A stretch of 20,253 bases of DNA from Anaerolineaceae bacterium (GTDB taxonomy: Bacteria > Chloroflexota > Anaerolineae > Anaerolineales > Villigracilaceae), in contig BQMV01000131.1 of NCBI GenBank assembly GCA_022181005.1, forward strand, positions 1-20,253, given 5' to 3'. Each line of letters opens with the position of its first letter. The first letter of the stretch is position 1. The notes under the pieces were generated by a model. That model saw only the letters and a program-made list of their open reading frames with translations. It searched no databases and was not told the origin of the DNA. A program made the position numbers and the translations under genes. Of the stretch, positions 19,835 to 20,253 are shown in pieces.

Positions 19835-20253
19835 TTCTCCTCCTTGATGATCGGCGCAACAAACTTCTCTAACGCACGCTTTTCGATGCCGCCCATCCAC
19901 TGCAAGCGAACGATGCCGTTGCGGTCAATTACATACGACGATGGAAGCCCGATCGTCCTGAAAGCCTGTTCAGTGGCGATATACGTCGGATCGAGCCAGA
20001 TCAGGAATGTTAACTCGAACGTCTTCGCGAACTGAACGACATCGGCGGTCGGGTCGCCATCGTTCACTGCGATAATCGCAAAGCCCTCTTTTTGGTATCT
20101 ATCATAAAACGCTTGAAGCGCGGGCATCTCTTTTTTGCACGGTTCGCACCATGTCGCCCACAAGTTAACCAGCGCAACTTGCCCGCGATAGTCAGTAAGG
20201 GAATGAGAAACGCCGTCAAGATCGGTAAGCGTTAACGCAAGAGCGGGATAGTT
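19831..20253 (-). CDS. TlpA/ResA-like thioredoxin-fold protein, 5' end outside the window
   Basis: The last 140 residues are visible and the frame is open to the window edge, so the N-terminus (probably a signal or membrane anchor) is missing. The segment begins NYPALALTLTDLDGVSHSLTDYRGQVALVNLWATWCEPCKKEMP, the AhpC-TSA/redoxin pattern. It has the active-site pair Cys36-x-x-Cys39 (WCEPC), the cis-proline in GLPSSYVIDRNG, and a C-terminal helix. Proteins of this kind reduce or oxidise thiols outside the membrane, for example in cytochrome c maturation. The actual partner is unknown. It is coupled to the OsmC-family gene by a GTGA overlap. Confidence 0.88.
   Translation of the reverse strand, partial: NYPALALTLTDLDGVSHSLTDYRGQVALVNLWATWCEPCKKEMPALQAFYDRYQKEGFAIIAVNDGDPTADVVQFAKTFELTFLIWLDPTYIATEQAFRTIGLPSSYVIDRNGIVRLQWMGGIEKRALEKFVAPIIKEEK

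Noticed and set aside
19394..20035. 213-codon plus-strand frame over osmC and tlpA-like genes
   Set aside because: Antisense shadow of two genes with intact catalytic cysteines and coupled starts.

Overview
The window most likely comes from a bacterium of the phylum Chloroflexota, probably class Anaerolineae, assembled from short reads. This is an inference. It rests on the moderately GC-rich, CpG-rich sequence and on the mix of a CpXC zinc-finger protein, a DUF3048 lipoprotein, LysM/M23 lipoproteins, MurJ and single-membrane-style lipoprotein signals. No rRNA or tRNA is present to confirm it. Positions 1-120 are not genomic: 55-120 are an exact Illumina P7/TruSeq adapter with its index, preceded by a poly-T run and a scrap of junk. 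Genomic sequence starts at 121.

Left part (121-6606): the 3' part of a ROK-family sugar kinase; a class III PLP aminotransferase (GABA/acetylornithine type) closed by a 28-bp palindrome; a soluble GAF-PAS sensor histidine kinase with no partner regulator nearby; a CpXC zinc-finger protein with a long helical tail; a bidirectional terminator; and, on the minus strand, a phospholipase-D-like lipoprotein. Middle part (6628-10819): MurJ lipid II flippase, divergent from the PLD gene across a 21-bp gap; a minus-strand group xseA-xseB-DUF212 (exonuclease VII plus a PAP2-like membrane protein, the last two overlapping by ATGA); then a HIT-family hydrolase.

Right part (10820-19361) is an envelope block: a DUF3048 lipoprotein carrying an inserted SdrD-B-like domain; a 717-residue GH25 muramidase - 3x SH3b - NAGPA/phosphodiester glycosidase fusion with no signal peptide; and three tandem paralogous lipoproteins, each LysM - lysozyme-like domain - M23 peptidase with a non-standard metal-site spacing and a D-x-D-x-D-G loop. 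The right edge holds a minus-strand TlpA-like thioredoxin-fold protein (cut by the window end) coupled by GTGA to an OsmC-family protein.

Two translation-start styles are visible. Aminotransferase, xseB, the GH25 fusion and osmC have Shine-Dalgarno sites. The sensor kinase, murJ and M23 lipoproteins 1 and 2 (and possibly PLD and xseA) instead have a -10-like hexamer (TATAAT or close) 6-7 nt before the ATG and no ribosome site, which suggests leaderless mRNAs. Between the PLD lipoprotein gene and murJ a single 14-bp palindrome supplies TATAAT on both strands.

The most interesting material is the cell-wall block at 10.8-19.4 kb together with the leaderless and bidirectional promoter layout. 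No CRISPR array, transposase, integrase, tRNA or rRNA was seen.
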